Numbered from the stretch's first letter, positions 46,901-59,219 are shown. The stretch is 64,000 bases of DNA from Juglans regia (GCF_001411555.2 NC_049915.1:19172640-19236639), one strand, 5' to 3'. Numbers and translations are program-made. Notes: a model not told the origin generated them from the letters alone.

Positions 46901-48384
46901 CTAGAGGATTTGAACATTGAGTATTGCAATAACTTAGTTGAGGTACATCAATCTATTGGCTTCCTTGATAAACTCGTCAACTTGTCAATTGTCAATTGCC
47001 ATAGCCTTACTAGATTTCCAAAATCACTCAAGTTGAGATCTCTAAAACACCTTCGTCTTTCTTGTTGCGGAAGGCTGGAGAAGTTTCCTGAAATTGACAG
47101 TGAAATGAAACGTTTGACATTTGTTTCACTAGAGGACATGACTGCTATAGAAGAATTGCCTTCATCTATTGGGAATCTTACTAGCCTTGAGTATTTAGTT
47201 ATAAACGGATGCTACAAATTAAGCTGGCATCTCCTTAACAGCATTTCTCAGTTGCAACATCTATGTGGGCTTAGTTTCAGTTGCTGGTCACATGAAACGC
47301 AAAGTCCCTTTATACCCTCCTCAATATATATAGCGTTTCCGGACCTGGAATCTTTGTCTCTTTCCACACGGACACTATCAAAAATAGATCATTTTAGTCT
47401 GTCAATTGGTCGCTATTCCACATTGAAAACTTTAAATATATGTGAAAGCAATAATGTTATCCTTCCTAAGTGGCTCAAAAGATTTGTTGGATTACGGGAG
47501 CTTGAGTTGTCATATTGCGAACAACTTAAGGAAATCTCAGAACTTCCTCCAAATATAGAAATCCTAGACGCTCGTGGATGCAGGTCATTGGAGATTTTTC
47601 CTGAGGTATCAAAGAAGTTTGAATTCAATACAAGCAGCTTACGTAACCTACGTTTGGTTAACTTGAGTGGATGCCATAACATGGTTGTAAATCCAATACG
47701 GTTTGAGGTATCTCTCTCTCTCTCTCTCCCCCTCTCTCCCTCGTAGTACTGTGTACCTTAATTGTCTACTACAAATTATGATGCTGCTAGCTTGTTCAAC
47801 AGGAAAATCTAGAGGACCAGGATGCAGATTGTAGCCTTACATTTTCGGGAAATAAGATTCCAGATTGGGACTACCATTGCAAGCTAGAGATTCCAAATAG
47901 TTATGTATGTGATGGGATAAATGTTAATTTGGTGTATTCAGATGAGATTAAAGGATTCATCGCATGTGCTGCTGTTCAGTCCGATCCCTCCCAAGGGTTT
48001 TCCATCACTAATCCTATGCATGTCAAGATATACTATAATGGTGTATATCAGTATGACAAGTATATAACATGTTTTACATGGGACTCTGATGATTTATTGT
48101 TGTATTACCACAAACTAGATCATGTAGAGCATTTCAAATCAGTGGGAGGAATTCTGCAACTTAAGTTTCAAATCAGAGGTAGAGTTCTAATTAGAAGTTT
48201 TGGAATTCGTGTGGTACGCAAGCAGAAGGAGACCAATACATTGCAAGATGTTACAAGTTGGAGTCCCTGTGTTAACATCCAGCCTTCTTCAGAAACAAGA
48301 ATTATTGAATTATATCCAGAAAGCAACGAGGAGAATCCAAATGTAGTTTTGGAACTTGGGGCTCCGTTTAGTAGAGAAGCATGA
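43910..48384 (+). CDS. TNL-4: TIR-NB-LRR receptor with C-JID, tail replaced at SRPR-alpha junction
   Basis: Five exons in one frame: 43910-44403, 44759-45863, 46462-46737, 46820-47707 and 47803-48384, giving 1114 residues. The TIR domain has SFRGEDTR and E93 in WCLDEL. NB-ARC has GGIGKT, LLVLDDLD, TTRDENLL (DEHLL in the others), GLPLAL and MHD. LRRs run to about 921, then C-JID (SGNKIPDWDYHC, then ILQLKF and VLIRSFGI). The product is closest to TNL-1. It lacks the long acidic tail and the LxLxL end. A two-base difference from TNL-1 near 48358 shifts the frame and TGA follows at 48382, close to the point where SRPR-alpha sequence begins. Intron 2 carries a MITE. Intron 4 has the CT-rich donor side but an in-frame stop. 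Confidence 0.9.
46151..46297. mobile_element. Tourist-like MITE E in TNL-4 intron 2
   Basis: 147 bases between TTA at 46148-46150 and TTA at 46298-46300. The ends are GGCTCAACTTGTTTTCG and GATCAAGGCC, with a GATGAGATGAGATAAGATG interior. TNL-1 (near 7746), TNL-2 (near 27130) and TNL-3 (near 39852) have the uninterrupted sequence CACTTAG at this place, so the insertion came after the duplications and only into TNL-4. Confidence 0.85.
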
Positions 48385-50830
48385 AGAGAATGCAAGAGTG
48401 CTCCGTTGGGCGTCGTGCTGACGATTTTGATGAAACTTTTAGGCAACTTAAAAAGGAAGATGAAGCTCGTGCTGAAGATTTGAAGAGATCATTAAAGAAG
48501 GTAGTGGGCAAGCCTCTGAATAATAGTAAGAAGCAAGGGCAGATGCAAAATGCTAGATTTGAAGGAGTAAGTAACAAAAAGAGTGAAAGTACTTCCCCCA
48601 ATGATGGTGGGGATGGTGATAATACGAAAGGCCACAACTTGGAGAATGGGCACTCCAATGGTAACTATGTTCATAATGAAGATTCTAAGGTGAATGGTGG
48701 TGTTAACGGTATAGGAAATGGGAGCTCCGACGCTGGGGCTTTTGATGTAAATAAGCTTCAGAAGCTTAGAGCTAAAGGTGGGAAGAAAGCCGAAACCCTT
48801 GTTAGCAAGGGCTCTAAGGCAGAGCCAAAGAAAAAGATAACAAAGAAGAATAGAGTTTGGGAAGATTCACCTCCTCAGGCAAAATCGGATTTCACAGATG
48901 ATGTGGGTGAGAATGGGAACAATATAGAGGTTGTTGCAGCAGATCATGGTGAAAGTATGATGGACAAGGAAGATATTTTTAGCAGTGAAATCGAGGCTGA
49001 AGAAGATGAGGATGTGGGGAAGGACAGCAAGCCTGAAACTAAGAAGTAGGGGTGGTTTCGACAATGTTCCTAAGGTTAGTTTATTAATTTCAATCCTTTG
49101 GTTATTGTGTGTGCATGTATGACTTAATTTAAAGCATACGCGTAATTTTATTTTTATGACTTTCATTCACTATCTGCAATCTTAGTAGTTTTAGGTATAG
49201 TTAGTTGAAGGATATTGCTTGAGTTTTTCAACATTGTCTTTCTTGAAAAGAATATTTTTCTTTTATAAGTACCATTCTTGAAAAAAATTTGATACTGAGT
49301 TCTTGATCTCAATCCCGGTGATTGTTGTTTCAACAATTCAATATAATGTTTTGGGCCATAATTTAGTTTTTACATCGTTACTTCCTTTAAAATCTACTTA
49401 TTTTTCAATTTAGACAATGCCATTAAACGGTAAATGAAGTTTAAGTGCCTAAGTTTCCCTTGAGCAGTTCAACCTTCCCCCCTTCCTTCTTACAATTATG
49501 TTATAAAAGAAATAAATAAATAAATTATCTAATGGAATTATTAATTAATGGGAGAAATCATTGTTTTCTTTTTAGTGATTTATTTATCTATTTTTCAAAA
49601 GCCCGGCTTGTACAAGTAGGCTTCCTTGAAGTTTATCTTGTTGATGGCTGAAATTTCATATTTGTTTTTGTATTTTGGAAGAACCCATGAATCAACTGTA
49701 AACTTCAGGCTTTTAGCATTAAAATGGGCTGTCGCCTTACCATTTCATTTTTTGGTTGAAATCTGTCTTGACATTATCAGATACTTGCTTCATTAATTAT
49801 TCACTTTTGTATGTTCAGTATTGCGGGCAAAGCAAATCTGGAGAAGTCGGACCTGGAACCAGCTTTGAAAGCTCTCAAGGATAGGCTTATGAAGAAGAAT
49901 GTGGTATGTTTGCCTTTTCACTTCAGTGATCTACTATGTTTCATATTTGCTTTATCTGTAATCTCAAATAGACTCAGCCTGCTACTTAGAGCTCCTTGTT
50001 ATTACATCACAGGCCGAGGAGATAACTGAGAAACTCTCTGAATCAGTGGCAGCGAGTCTTGAAGGGAAAAAGTTGGCTTCGTTTACAAGGATATCTTCAA
50101 CCGTGCAGGTTTGTGAATCCATCTCCCCCCCCCCCTTTCTATTTGTTTTTTATCTCAACTGCTTCGTTTCTCATCATTTGATTCTTTGAGATAAGACTAA
50201 GACCCTGGCACGAAACAATGACTGCAGATAGCAATGGAAGAAGCTCTTGTTCATATTTTAACTCCTAGGCGCTCTATTGACATATTGAGGGATGTGCATG
50301 CTACCAGGGAACAAAAGGAAGCCTTATATGTTGTTGTTTTTATCAGTGTTGATGGAGTTGGGAAATCTACTAATCTAGCCAAGGTATGCCATCTCTTTTT
50401 TATTTTTCTACTTTTTTTTTAACATAAATGGAACAGTGAGACTTCCCCAAATAACATTAAAAAAATATTTAATGTTAAGATTTAATAATATTAAAAAGAT
50501 TTAATATAGCTAGCCCCTACTTCTGTATCGTAGAGGATGCATGCGCGTGTGTATTTGCATACATTGGTCCTGTGTGCACACTTAATATATTCTATGAATT
50601 GAGTGTAGAGTTTCCTTAAAAAATCACTTTGCAGGTTGCCTACTGGCTTCTGCAGCACGAGATCAATGTCATGATGGCTGCTTGTGACACATTCCGATCT
50701 GGAGCGGTTGAGCAACTGCGGACTCATGCGCGAAGGCTCCAGGTAGAACATTTGATTTTACAGCCTATTACCAGGCTATCTGGCTTCTTTACTCAGAGAG
50801 GGTTTGTTTGTTGAATAAAATATGTAAGTA
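48385..50830 (+). pseudogene. SRPR-alpha copy C: linker and start of the GTPase (NG) domain
   Basis: SRPR-alpha sequence starts near 48416 (DDFDETFRQL) after the TNL-4 tail; ATG at 48381 overlaps the TNL-4 stop. The first exon part is the charged linker, ending at TAG 49047 (after ETKK). Further exons with good splice sites are 49819-49903, 50013-50108, 50228-50383 and 50635-50742, all open. They encode the N domain (KANLEKSDLEPALKALKDRL), the G1 loop (DGVGKSTNLAKV, where GVNGVGKST is usual) and [19 protein letters not shown]. The rest of the GTPase (the DTAGR and TKFD motifs) is missing after about 50830, and the SRX N-terminus is missing too. It cannot make a full receptor. The position next to ENODL suggests the original SRPR-alpha site. 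Confidence 0.9.
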
Positions 50831-51395
50831 ATACAAGCTGGACCCATTTCTCTGAATTGTCACCTTTTTCTCTTGTAAGATGATGGGACTCTTCTAGATC
50901 TAGAGTCCCATCATCTAACTAGTTTTAAATTGCACACGTTTTTTACAAGCAAAATACTTTTAATCACAAATAGATTACATAAAAGTAAACTCATAAACTG
51001 ATGTGATTTTAATGCGGTACATCATATTGTAAAGTTATTTTTATTATAAAGTAGATATAAAGAATTTCATAAAGTCACATTAGTTTATGAATTTACTTTG
51101 TATAATTGTTTTTTTATATGTAACAGTTCTGTTTTTACAAAAAAATAAACAAATCTTTGACTCACGTGAAAAAATATATTTTTTAATAGTAGATTCTATT
51201 TTTATTTTTTTTATAAAGTAGGGCATAAAGATGATCTTACCACATCATTAAAATCTCAATTTATTATTGTAACCTCAAAAGAATATTACAAAAATCATAG
51301 AAATAACAAAACAAATGGTTCCTTCTGTAAATCACTTTACTTCCAACGAATTGAATCAATCCCACTGATTACCATAACTACTACTACAAACATAT
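50831..51395. other. AT-rich DNA after SRPR-alpha copy C
   Basis: No further SRPR-alpha exon is recognisable. Runs of A and T dominate. The break-off point of the SRPR-alpha gene lies near its start. Confidence 0.4.
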
Positions 51396-51410
51396 ATCCT
51401 CATTTCCTCC

Positions 51411-52067
51411 TCAGAACAACACCAACATTCCCACAACCCCCAAAACCACCAAACCACCCCTCAGCCTCATACCATCACTTGTTGGAGCCACCGCAGGGCC
51501 TTCCGATTCCACCGGAGAAGGTGCTGGTGATACATCGGAGAATCGACGCCGCACTGACAACACTACGGTGGCCAATTTTTGGCCCTTCTCGCAGTGGCCT
51601 TCAACTCCACTGATAAAATAGAATGGCCCTGATCTATCAAGCTTCACCTTGGAGCTCCCATCTTTGTATATTGCTATAGGACTCGAAGTACTGCAACTCT
51701 CGTAGTCTTTTTCGCTCACCTGAAGCACAGAGTCCTTGCTTGGATCATAGTTCCAAACTGTAAAGCAAAATAAGCAACACAAAACCCTGATGAGAATAAA
51801 ATTTCATGAAACGAATTAACCAGAGCAGACCCGGATGAAGGAAATATGAGAAAATGGAGATTTCAAGCAAAGGGATAGAGTAGTACCCAGTGAGTCTCCG
51901 ATTTGAAAACGTGAGCCTTCGGCCCATTTGTTAAGGGATTCTGAGTCTGAGGCTGGGATTATCCAAGCATTGGTCTTGCCTCCAACCAAGAATTCTCTAG
52001 CTTCTGTGAAGGAGAGGAAGAGAGATATGAGCAGCAGTGAATATAGCAGAGCTCTGTTTGAAGCCAT
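51411..52067 (-). CDS. Early nodulin-like protein (phytocyanin family)
   Basis: Two exons on the minus strand: 52067-51887 and 51757-51411, joined at GDSL-VWNYDPS, giving 175 residues. The start MASNRALLYS is chosen because a hydrophobic signal peptide follows (cleavage likely after TEA, residue about 23); an upstream in-frame ATG at 52196 would bury it. The plastocyanin-like domain (about 24-125) has VGG, W, the paired cysteines in YESC and GHCEKGQK, and Ala-Thr-Val-Val at its end. The first copper-ligand His is absent (KDSVLQV where copper-binding members have H.V..V), as is usual for early nodulin-like proteins, so copper binding is unlikely. A Pro/Ser-rich stretch (PAPSPVESEGP) and a hydrophobic end suggest an arabinogalactan-type, GPI-anchored cell-surface protein. 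It is similar in kind to Arabidopsis ENODL12. Confidence 0.9.
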
Positions 52068-53904
52068 GGCAGACACCGTTACAATTCTCAGAGAGAGAGA
52101 GAGGTGAGGAAATGGAGGCCTTTGTGGGCTGTTTATAGTGGCAGTGGGGAGAAAACTAGCCGTTATGGGAGGTTCTGAAACTGAAAGTAAGTGCAAAGAT
52201 TGGTTTCGACTTGGAATCCCTGCCTACCTTTTTCTGAGCCTACCTATCATTTTTAACGTTCCAGTTCTGGCGTGGGCCTATTTTCTGACCCCCAAGATTT
52301 ATCTCTCCTTCATTACCTCAAACAGGAGGGAAAAATATTTGTGCATCTTATTGATGTTTCTGAAATTTGAAACATAGAGTGGTGTGTTCGAGAAATAATA
52401 TTTGTAATTATAACGTTTGCATTTAAAAAAAAAAAATAGTAAATATGATATACATTTGTAAAAATTAACTTTTTAACGGTAAAAGCGGCGGCACTTACAC
52501 AATCTATAAATGTATTTAGTATTATTCTGTCTTCAAACTTCAATTGTCTTTGTGTAAATCAATACTATTGCGGTCTTATTATAAAAAGAGAAATACTTTA
52601 ACTATAAATGAATTATAAAAAAAATCTACAAACTTGACTTATTGCAATATTTCAATTTGGTTTTTCAATCAAATCATGGTGAATGTGCTCTTTATGTTGA
52701 ATAAATTCTGCGGGAAACCACATGACTATTTCAGTTTGGTTTCGAAAAATGAAAACTTGTTCGATTTCTTTATTCATTCCCTAAGAGGAATTGGATGAAG
52801 TGAATAGTGATGCAAAGCTTGCCAAAAGCACCAATATCTAACAATCTATAATTTCCATATGGTTTCTTGTACTTTGTTTCACCTCCAAAAGCCATTGGCT
52901 ACTTAAAATTAATTACTGTTATTGAAGACACACTTAAGTTTTTATGGCATTTTACTGCTCATCCCACTCCCGCACGGCCACATACTTACTTTAAGAAGAT
53001 AAGTATCGTAGTTATAAAGATATTTTATAAAAATAAATATGTAAACTAACATGACTTTATATAATACGTTAAATTTATTTTATAATAAAAATAATTTTAT
53101 AATTTAATAGATCACATTAAGCTAAATCAGTTTATTATTAAAGTATTTATCCTTTTAATAACCTAGAGCAATCCCAAAAGCAATATGTGAGAGCAAACTT
53201 TCAATAATTAATTTTAAAATAATTATAAATATATTATTATTTTTAATCAAACTTATTTATTGGGAGTGGTATCGCCTCTTTTGGGCCCAAGCAAAAGATA
53301 GGGCTGTCCAGACTCCAGACTCAAGGCTGTTTAGAAATGAGTTCGACGAAGTGGCTCAAGGCTGATCATTACCAGGCTCAATAGGATGTGTGGATTTTAT
53401 AAAATCGAAAATATATATCAAATTATTTATTTTTAATTACATATTATTCTCTTAATTGTTATTATTTAACCATTCTTTATGTGATATGAAATCATTAAAT
53501 GATGAATAATAAGTAATAAATTATTTTTTAATTATTTAATATCATATTGGAGGAGAATGGATGATAAAATGATAATAAAAAATTTATAAAAAAATTTAAA
53601 ATATATATTGATGTTAATCCAATAAAAAAAAAAAATCTGAACTGTCTTAGAAAGAATAAATAAATAAATCAACTAATATTAAATATTTAATAAATATTTA
53701 CTTTATCTATCCATCCATCCGAGCCCACGTTATCCCGTCTCAGCCTGTTCTCTCGTCCTAATTTTTGAGTATTTTTCTCCAAATCAGTTTTCCCAAATTC
53801 GTTGATCATTTTCAGCACATAATTCAATTACTACTCTTCCAAGGTGTTGTTCTACTCTGAAGAGTTTCTTTGAGCGGCATAGAGCTTTTCTTCTGGTTTG
53901 AGGG
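52068..53904. other. Intergenic DNA between divergent ENODL and APO genes
   Basis: The ENODL and APO genes point away from each other. About 70-200 bases beyond the ENODL start is its likely promoter and leader (a GAGA-rich run at 52090-52102). Bases 52400-53700 are AT-rich without a convincing frame. About 53700-53900 is likely the APO promoter and leader. Confidence 0.45.
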
Positions 53905-56900
53905 ATGATGGACTGTGCTTCTTCTAATCCCTTTTCGCATGGTCCCATCGCATTTTGGCGAGGTAAAGGAATCCTTCCAACACCCAGAGTAGACCCATTT
54001 AAGGTTTCCTTCCAGAGGAATCATCCCGAACTCCTGAAGCATGACCGACACTCAGACGGTCTCGCTTCACTCCATTCTTTCCAGGTATGCCCCCTCTCTG
54101 AAATCCCACAGCTCAAGTTTGTTGGGTATGCATTTGAGCGGAAATATGGGAAATATGTTTGAGTTTCATGAAATTAAGATAGTGTATTGATATATTGTTA
54201 TTGGTGAGACTGCTTGTATCTTGGAATAAATTCTATTGAGTGAATAACAATGTGGGTGTTTGGCAAACCGCATAACTAGTTCAGTTAGATTTTTGAACCA
54301 ATCGAAAAATGCAAACTTGTTCAATTTCGAATTTGTAGGCTGACACTGGGCTTCTATTTGAATCAATCGAAGGAAAGTTCCTGATATATTCAGGGTCTAC
54401 AATAACAATGACTGATTTTCTGTTGAAAGCTTGTAACAAAAATTTTTTGATTATTGGTGTGTTTCTTGAGTAACCAGAATCAAACGTTGAAGTGTCTCCA
54501 ATTAATGTAACTCAGCTTGAAAATCTAGCCCGTGTGAAACTCTCTTTGATTCTAATAAATGTAGTTCTGAGGAACTTCCTATCTAGTGTTTATTCTTCAT
54601 CTCTCCACTTTCATTCTTTTGCAGCGTAGTAGCAGTAAAATCATAGTACCATTAAATTCTACAAATCCAGCACTGAGGTTGCACCAATCATATGCATTGG
54701 TCATCACAAGTGAACTTCCTCAAAATGCTGATTTTCCTCGCTACTATTCAAGGAAGGAGAAAAAGCCTTTTCCAACACCCGTATTGGAGCTGAGGCGGGC
54801 TGCCAGGGAGAGATTTAAAAACAGTAAAGGCCGGCCTAAAAAACCAGTCCCACCTCCAAAGAATGGGCTAGTTGTGAAGAGCCTTGTACCACTTGCTTAT
54901 GACGTGTTCAATGCAAGGATAACATTGATTAACAATCTCAAGAAACTCTTAAAGGTTGTGCGTGTGCATGCTTGCAGGTAATCCATTCATTGATTCCTCC
55001 TGATTATCCTTTGCTAATAACAAAATTCGAGTCATGGGAGCTTATGGAAAAAAAAAAGTGAGATCAATATTTGTTAAAGCAGGGAAAGTCAAATTCATGG
55101 GGCGCTGCATATCATTTGTAATTTTGTCAAACTAACCTGTTGCATGCATACATAATTAATATCTATCCTGCATGATAATTGTGTACATGGTGATGCAACA
55201 ACATATTGATAAAAGTCCCTCTTAGCTATGTGAGACAAACTTAGGTATCTTTGCTTGGTTTTTAAATTGACTGTCATTGCATGAGATTACTTGATATGAG
55301 CAATTCTTCTAATTGTTGTTTACCGGGGAACATATTACTCTACGTGAGCAACAATTATACTGTTATCTAAGCAACCTAGCAAAAGTATTGTTTGTCAGAG
55401 CATTGGTGGAACTCAAACTTATTGTTTAAAGGCTAGAATACATTTTGATTCCTGTGAGTTTGAATTTGTTGTCAATTTGGTCCATGAAGTTTTAACTTTC
55501 ATGGTATCATTGATGAAAGTTTGGCTTATTATTGATGTAGTCCTTCCATCCATCCTCGTTAATCATAGTTGTTAGTTGTCAAATGATTTTACTAATGAGC
55601 ATAACGATATTCTTTTGTTGAGCCTTTTTTTTTCAAGAGATAATTTCATTGAAGAAAAAGAAAACAAATCAAGGTAGTTGACAATAAGGACAGGGATATG
55701 CCAGAGATATTTTCTTTAAGGCTCAGCAGATTTGGATTGAGCTTTGATTACTTGCCTTTATGAGGACTACAGAGGCAAAAGTATGGCCCCGCAAGATAAA
55801 AACTATTGGTTATAGAGTATGAATTGGTATTGCACCTGTAGAAAATTTGGTATATGTGGGCATTGTGTTGTTTCTAATTTGTGTGATTTTGATGTGGGGA
55901 TGTTCAAACTTTAGAATTTTTTTTTTTGATAAATAAGAAACTTTATTGATCAAATGAAACTAGGCGAAACCCATGTACAAGGAAGTATACAAAAGAGACC
56001 TAATTACATTCTAGAAAGCTGAAAAGAAAACAAAAACTCATGAACATTCCCTACCTTTAGTACAATAGCAGAAAACTACTGAACCAAAGTAGACGCAAAA
56101 AAATTCCAGATTTCCTCCACAACTCACTCCTTGTTGTTGAAGCACCTCTCATTCTTTTCCATCCATAAACACCACATTAAGCACAAAGGAATCATCCTCC
56201 ATGCCGCTGCCAGTTGAGAACTATTATGATGTCTATTCCAACATGCTAGAAGCTCCACCACACTCTTTGGCATGACCCAACTCAACCCAGCTCTACTAAA
56301 AATGCCAACCCATAACTCCCTGGTCACCTCACAATGTGAAGTAGATGATCAATCGATTCACCGTTTTTCTTACTCATGAAACACCACTCTATTACAATCA
56401 TCCCACGTTTCCTTAAATTATCAACCGTCAAAATCTTCCCTAGAGCAGCTGTCCAAGTAAAAAAAAAAACTTTAGTCGGCACAGAAAGCCTCCAAATACT
56501 CTTCCAGGGAAACGAGATATGTTGTTAATCTGTCAACACCTTATAAAATGATTTAACAGAAAACTTGTTGCTCCCCGTATGTTTCCACAGCATTCGATCC
56601 CTTCCATTTCCTCCTATTTTCAGGGAATATAAAAAGCTGAAAAAACCTGCTATCTCATCAATTTCCAAATCTTGTGCATTTCTGGTAAAAATCACATTCC
56701 AATGCACAGTCCCATTAGCACGATACAACACCTCTGAGACAGCAGCCTGCTGATTTCCAACCAAGCTGAAGACATCTGGAAAAACAGTATGAAGAGCTCT
56801 CTCACCACACCATTCATCAAACCAGAAACGTATTCTTGCACCCTCTCCAATCTCGAACTTAAGATGTTTTTAAAAAAATGTTCCACCCCTTACCAATAAA

Positions 56901-58660
56901 TTTCCAAAGGCTCACACCATAAGTCCCCCTACCCTCCTTGGAACACCAACCCCCCCAATCACTTCCATACTTTCGATCAACAACCTCTCTCCATAACGAA
57001 TCCCCTTCCAATTGATATCTCCACAACCACTGCTCACCCTTTGCAACTCAAACTTTAGAAATTGAATCCCTTTACCCAATATCCACAGTATCCACCATGA
57101 CTGGGAAACATTGCATTCTACACAATCAAATCTGGCTTGCATTTCTAGTGGAACACACTATTCACTCGTCAACAAGGTGCAGTTTTAGATAAGCAGCAAC
57201 TTCACTACTATGGAATGGAATCCAATCCCAACTTTTATCTCTTGGTCATTCGTCATGATCAGAACCTCTGCTTTTGTGAACCTCACATGAGGGGCTAGTA
57301 ATTTCCTCTCTTCAAGGATGTTTGAACCATGGCGGGACTTTTATTGAACAAGTTACAAACTGCAGAAATATCTGTCTGGTGGTATAGTATTTTATTATTC
57401 TAGTTGGATGAAATGGGGCATAATAGTTGGGTCTTTTTGATCAAAGCATGCAACTGCTTGGTTCTTGAGTTGGATTTTTGTAAATCTTTTAGAGTTCCAA
57501 GTGAAGAAAATGGAATTGAAATAACATTTAACACTAGGTTGATGACTCTGATCTTGATGGAGTACACAAATCGATCAAGTGGCTTACTACTAATGTTGAT
57601 CCTTGCCAGAGTCTTTTGGTTGCGGTGTTGGTGACTCCACTGGGAACATTTGGCCTGAAACAAGCTCTTTCTCTGTGTTTTTGTTTTTTTTCTTTTTTTT
57701 GGGGGGGGGGGGGATAAATGGAAGTATCAAATTAACAGACTAAAACTAAAAACAAGCCAAAATTTATATGGACCTAAATCTGTCTTGGTGAATAAATTTT
57801 GTGACTTCTGTCTTGAATGCTTTTGCAGCTGCTGCAATGAAATTCATGTGGGACACGTTGGGCATCCATTCAGATCTTGTAGGGGGCAAAATGCTAACGT
57901 CCGCAAGGGCCTTCATGCATGGACAAATGCAACTGTGGACGACATAGTCTTATCATTGGAAGCCTACCACCTCTATGATCGCCTAGGAAAGCGTATTCCT
58001 CATGAGGAGAGATTCTCAATTCCTCGAATTCCAGCAGTAGTTGAACTCTGCATCCAAGCTGGTGTCAATCTTCATGAGTTTCCAACAAAACGGAGAAGAA
58101 AGCCTGTCATTCGCATTGGGAAAAAGGAATTTGTTGATGCAGATGAAAGTGAACTACCGGATCCTGTTCCAGAAGTTCCTGAGGAACCATTATTAACCGA
58201 AATACCAGATTCAGAGATAGTAGCCCCATCTGATGAAGATGATGTAGCTTGGCTTGGAGAGGAAACACTAAAAGCTTGGGAAAAGATGAGGAGAGGTGCG
58301 AAGAGGCTCATGAAGATGTACCCTGTAAGGGTTTGTGGATATTGCCCGGAGGTGCATGTGGGTGCTAGTGGACACAAGGCACAGAACTGTGGGTCACACA
58401 AGCACCAGCAGCGGAATGGGCAGCATGGTTGGCAGTCGGCAGTGCTAGATGATTTGATACCACCTAGATATGTGTGGCATGTTCCTGATGTAAATGGACT
58501 GCCATTGCAACGGGAGCTCAGGAACTTCTATGGTCAAGCACCTGCGGTAGTCGAGATATGCATACAGGCCGGTGCTGTTGTGCCGGATGAGTACAAATCA
58601 ACAATGAGGCTGGATGTAGGGATCCCCTCGAATGTTAAAGAAGCAGAAATGGTCATTTAA
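53905..58660 (+). CDS. APO protein, chloroplast (APO2-like)
   Basis: Three exons: 53905-54084, 54625-54977 and 57829-58660, one frame, 454 residues, which fits the family. The start is ATG 53905 or 53908. Residues 1-60 look like a chloroplast transit peptide (Ser- and Arg-containing, few acidic residues). Two APO motifs follow: [20 protein letters not shown] across the exon 2/3 joint, and [19 protein letters not shown], each with CxxC then H and C residues for zinc. Conserved phrases are [33 protein letters not shown] and [13 protein letters not shown]1 and APO2 are RNA-binding plastid proteins; APO1 is needed for photosystem I accumulation and plastid intron splicing. APO1 versus APO2 is uncertain; wording of the middle region favours APO2. 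Intron 2 is 2851 bases and contains a LINE. Confidence 0.9.
55918..57150 (-). mobile_element. 5'-truncated LINE in APO intron 2
   Basis: The minus strand reads LINE ORF2 C-terminal parts: [13 protein letters not shown] near 57090, [22 protein letters not shown] near 56600, then [15 protein letters not shown] and a [17 protein letters not shown] phrase at 56285-56127. The plus strand begins with a long T run and GATAAATAAGAAACTTTATTGATC (positions 55918-55951), the poly-A end of the element. Endonuclease and most of reverse transcriptase are missing. It lies against the gene direction, so it should be spliced out. Confidence 0.82.
57695..57714. repeat. T and G homopolymer run in APO intron 2
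   Basis: A run of T followed by a run of about 14 G. Such a G run is rare in this AT-rich region and could be an error-prone spot for sequencing. Confidence 0.8.
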
Positions 58661-58950
58661 CGTGATTGTATTTCTTACTTCTTCTCCCCCCGTTTCCTCT
58701 AAATCATTTTTTTCAAACGCAATGTAAAGTATTTGTAGAATAGTCGAGTTGAATACAGTACGAAAATGCGGAAACTTCCGTCTGATTTTGATCAGTAATA
58801 AGGGTTGTATGAAATTGTCGTTTCATCTCGATTAGGAGATTCTAAAATTATGGAGGCTTAGCTCAATCATCACATATCTTTTGAAGTTCATCATAGTTGG
58901 ATAATGATATAAGCTTGGAACTAAATGGTTGTTGGTGATCCATCTCAATA
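58661..58950. other. APO 3' flank
   Basis: The likely 3' untranslated region of APO. Nothing else is seen. Confidence 0.4.
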
Positions 58951-58960
58951 TTCAATCTTG

Positions 58961-59209
58961 AACCCGGTTGGCCCAATCGGTGAAGATCTTGGTCTTGGGA
59001 TATCACTCCCTTCAAGGTTTAAGGTTCAACATTTTATGAGTGCAAACAATTTTTTGGGGCCACACCCCCTAGTGAAAAGCCAATGATTTAACCAGTTTTG
59101 TACAGAGAAACTTTTAAGGGTGCGATGCACGAGATCAAGATTTATCCTACAAGGGTAGGTCCAAAGGGCCTTGCCTTGGTGAGGTTTCTGACATTAAAAA
59201 AAAAAAAAA
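58961..59209 (+). mobile_element. tRNA-derived SINE
   Basis: About 249 bases: an A-box-like TTGGCCCAATCGG near the start, a B-box-like GGTTCAACATT about 55 bases later, a GGGGCCACACCCC core, and a poly-A end (59195-59209). A target duplication TTCAATCTTG lies at 58951-58960 and 59210-59219. Size, promoter boxes and tail fit a polymerase III SINE. Confidence 0.85.
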
Positions 59210-59219
59210 TTCAATCTTG

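Noticed and set aside
46486..48384. TNL-4 as a receptor with an SRPR-alpha integrated domain
   Set aside because: The TNL frame ends at 48384 before the SRPR-alpha exon, and the frames differ, so a fused protein would need an unseen splice.
48381..49049. A separate 222-residue gene starting at ATG 48381
   Set aside because: The sequence is SRPR-alpha linker without the N-terminal domain, joined to the TNL tail. The ATG seems to lie in former TNL sequence, so an independent gene is unlikely.
51816..52196. Longer ENODL start at 52196
   Set aside because: It would place about 43 residues before a normal signal peptide. The inner start at 52067 gives the expected secreted protein.
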